This document shows, piece after piece, positions 5,185 through 5,440 of a DNA stretch of 5,440 nt. How positions within the stretch are numbered: the stretch's first letter is position 1; the number at the start of each line of letters is the position of its first letter. The stretch covers positions 1 to 5,440 of the forward strand of contig JACDCN010000161.1 in the NCBI GenBank assembly GCA_013817555.1. The letters are read 5' to 3'. Below the pieces are notes generated by a model. It worked only from the letters and a program-made list of their open reading frames with translations, searched no databases and had not been told where the DNA came from. The position numbers and the translations under genes are program-made. The stretch comes from Actinomycetota bacterium (GTDB taxonomy: Bacteria; Actinomycetota; Thermoleophilia; Gaiellales; Gaiellaceae).

Positions 5185-5440
5185 ATGCAGCTGACATTCG
5201 ACGCTGCGGATCGGCTCGTCGAGCTCGTGCAGGCTCGGCGCGGGCCCGTGTCTCCCGAGGACGCTGCCCACGTGCTGTTCGCCCTCGAACATGCGCCGAC
5301 CGCCCTCGCCCGCTCGCTGCTCGACGACGTCGTCACCGGCGACGCACGGCTCGCTTGGCTCGGCGCACGCGTGGGGCTCACAGGCTCGCCGCACGAAGCG
5401 ACGGCGATCGAGGACGCCGAGTTCGTCGTCTTCGATCTCG
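5185..5440 (+). CDS. DnaQ-like (DEDD) exonuclease, N-terminal part; possible nuclease fusion
   Basis: Partial gene running off the window end; 85 codons are visible. Residues 1-73 are mainly helical (for example FDAADRLVELVQARRG, then PEDAAHVLFAL) and form an N-terminal extension of unknown role, perhaps a small winged-helix-like domain. Residues 74-85 read TAIEDAEFVVFDL. This is how the Exo I motif of DnaQ-family 3'-5' exonucleases (FVVFDxETTG) begins, and Asp84 would be the first metal-binding acid. In actinomycetes such genes can encode a DnaQ domain fused to a UvrC/Cho-like GIY-YIG nuclease, which would suit the LexA operator directly upstream. The fusion cannot be confirmed here. The ATG at 5185 is the start because the promoter -10 ends 6 bases before it. 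Family assignment rests on one short motif and context. Confidence 0.6.
   Translation, partial: MQLTFDAADRLVELVQARRGPVSPEDAAHVLFALEHAPTALARSLLDDVVTGDARLAWLGARVGLTGSPHEATAIEDAEFVVFDL

Noticed and set aside
1..5440. tRNA, rRNA, CRISPR repeats, IS elements or riboswitches
   Set aside because: No cloverleaf, regularly spaced repeats, transposase motifs or terminal repeats were seen. The intergenic gaps are 70, 71 and 126 bases and are explained by promoters and a terminator.

Overview
This is a GC-rich window (roughly two thirds G+C) with tightly packed genes, frequent GTG starts, 4-base start/stop overlaps and TANNNT-type -10 elements. It also carries an SOS box of the Bacillus/mycobacterial type. 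Together with the murI-rph-rdgB gene order this points to an actinomycete. A deep-branching, Thermoleophilia-like lineage is my best guess, but that is inferred from gene style and not demonstrated.

Layout. (1) 7-1422, minus strand: a secreted alpha/beta hydrolase of the X-Pro dipeptidyl-peptidase/CocE type with a C-terminal beta domain. (2) 1423-1492: a 70-base divergent promoter region. (3) 1493-4708, plus strand: a compact six-gene run. It contains murI (glutamate racemase), rph (RNase PH), rdgB (dITP/XTP pyrophosphatase), a Roadblock/LC7-like protein with a basic tail, a 62-residue single-span membrane protein and pyrE (orotate phosphoribosyltransferase). Each gene overlaps the next by 4 bases, except rdgB/roadblock, which overlap by 26. 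(4) 4780-5058: hup (HU), with its own promoter and a strong Shine-Dalgarno, followed by a perfect 12-bp hairpin. (5) 5185 to the window end: the N-terminus of a DnaQ-like (DEDD) exonuclease, preceded by a perfect LexA operator.

How the genes relate. The central run combines cell-wall precursor supply (D-glutamate), tRNA 3'-end trimming, nucleotide-pool cleansing and pyrimidine synthesis. These are growth-linked housekeeping functions that overlapping stops and starts would co-express. The roadblock-like and membrane proteins are the uncharacterised members of the set.

The most notable signals are regulatory. The 14-bp palindrome CGAACATATGTTCG sits inside the 17-bp spacer of a good promoter in front of the exonuclease gene, which predicts DNA-damage induction. 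In addition, all four genes in this window that have no Shine-Dalgarno and could begin a transcript have a TANNNT hexamer 6-8 bases before the start codon, the arrangement expected for leaderless mRNAs. I see no mobile element, CRISPR array, tRNA or rRNA.
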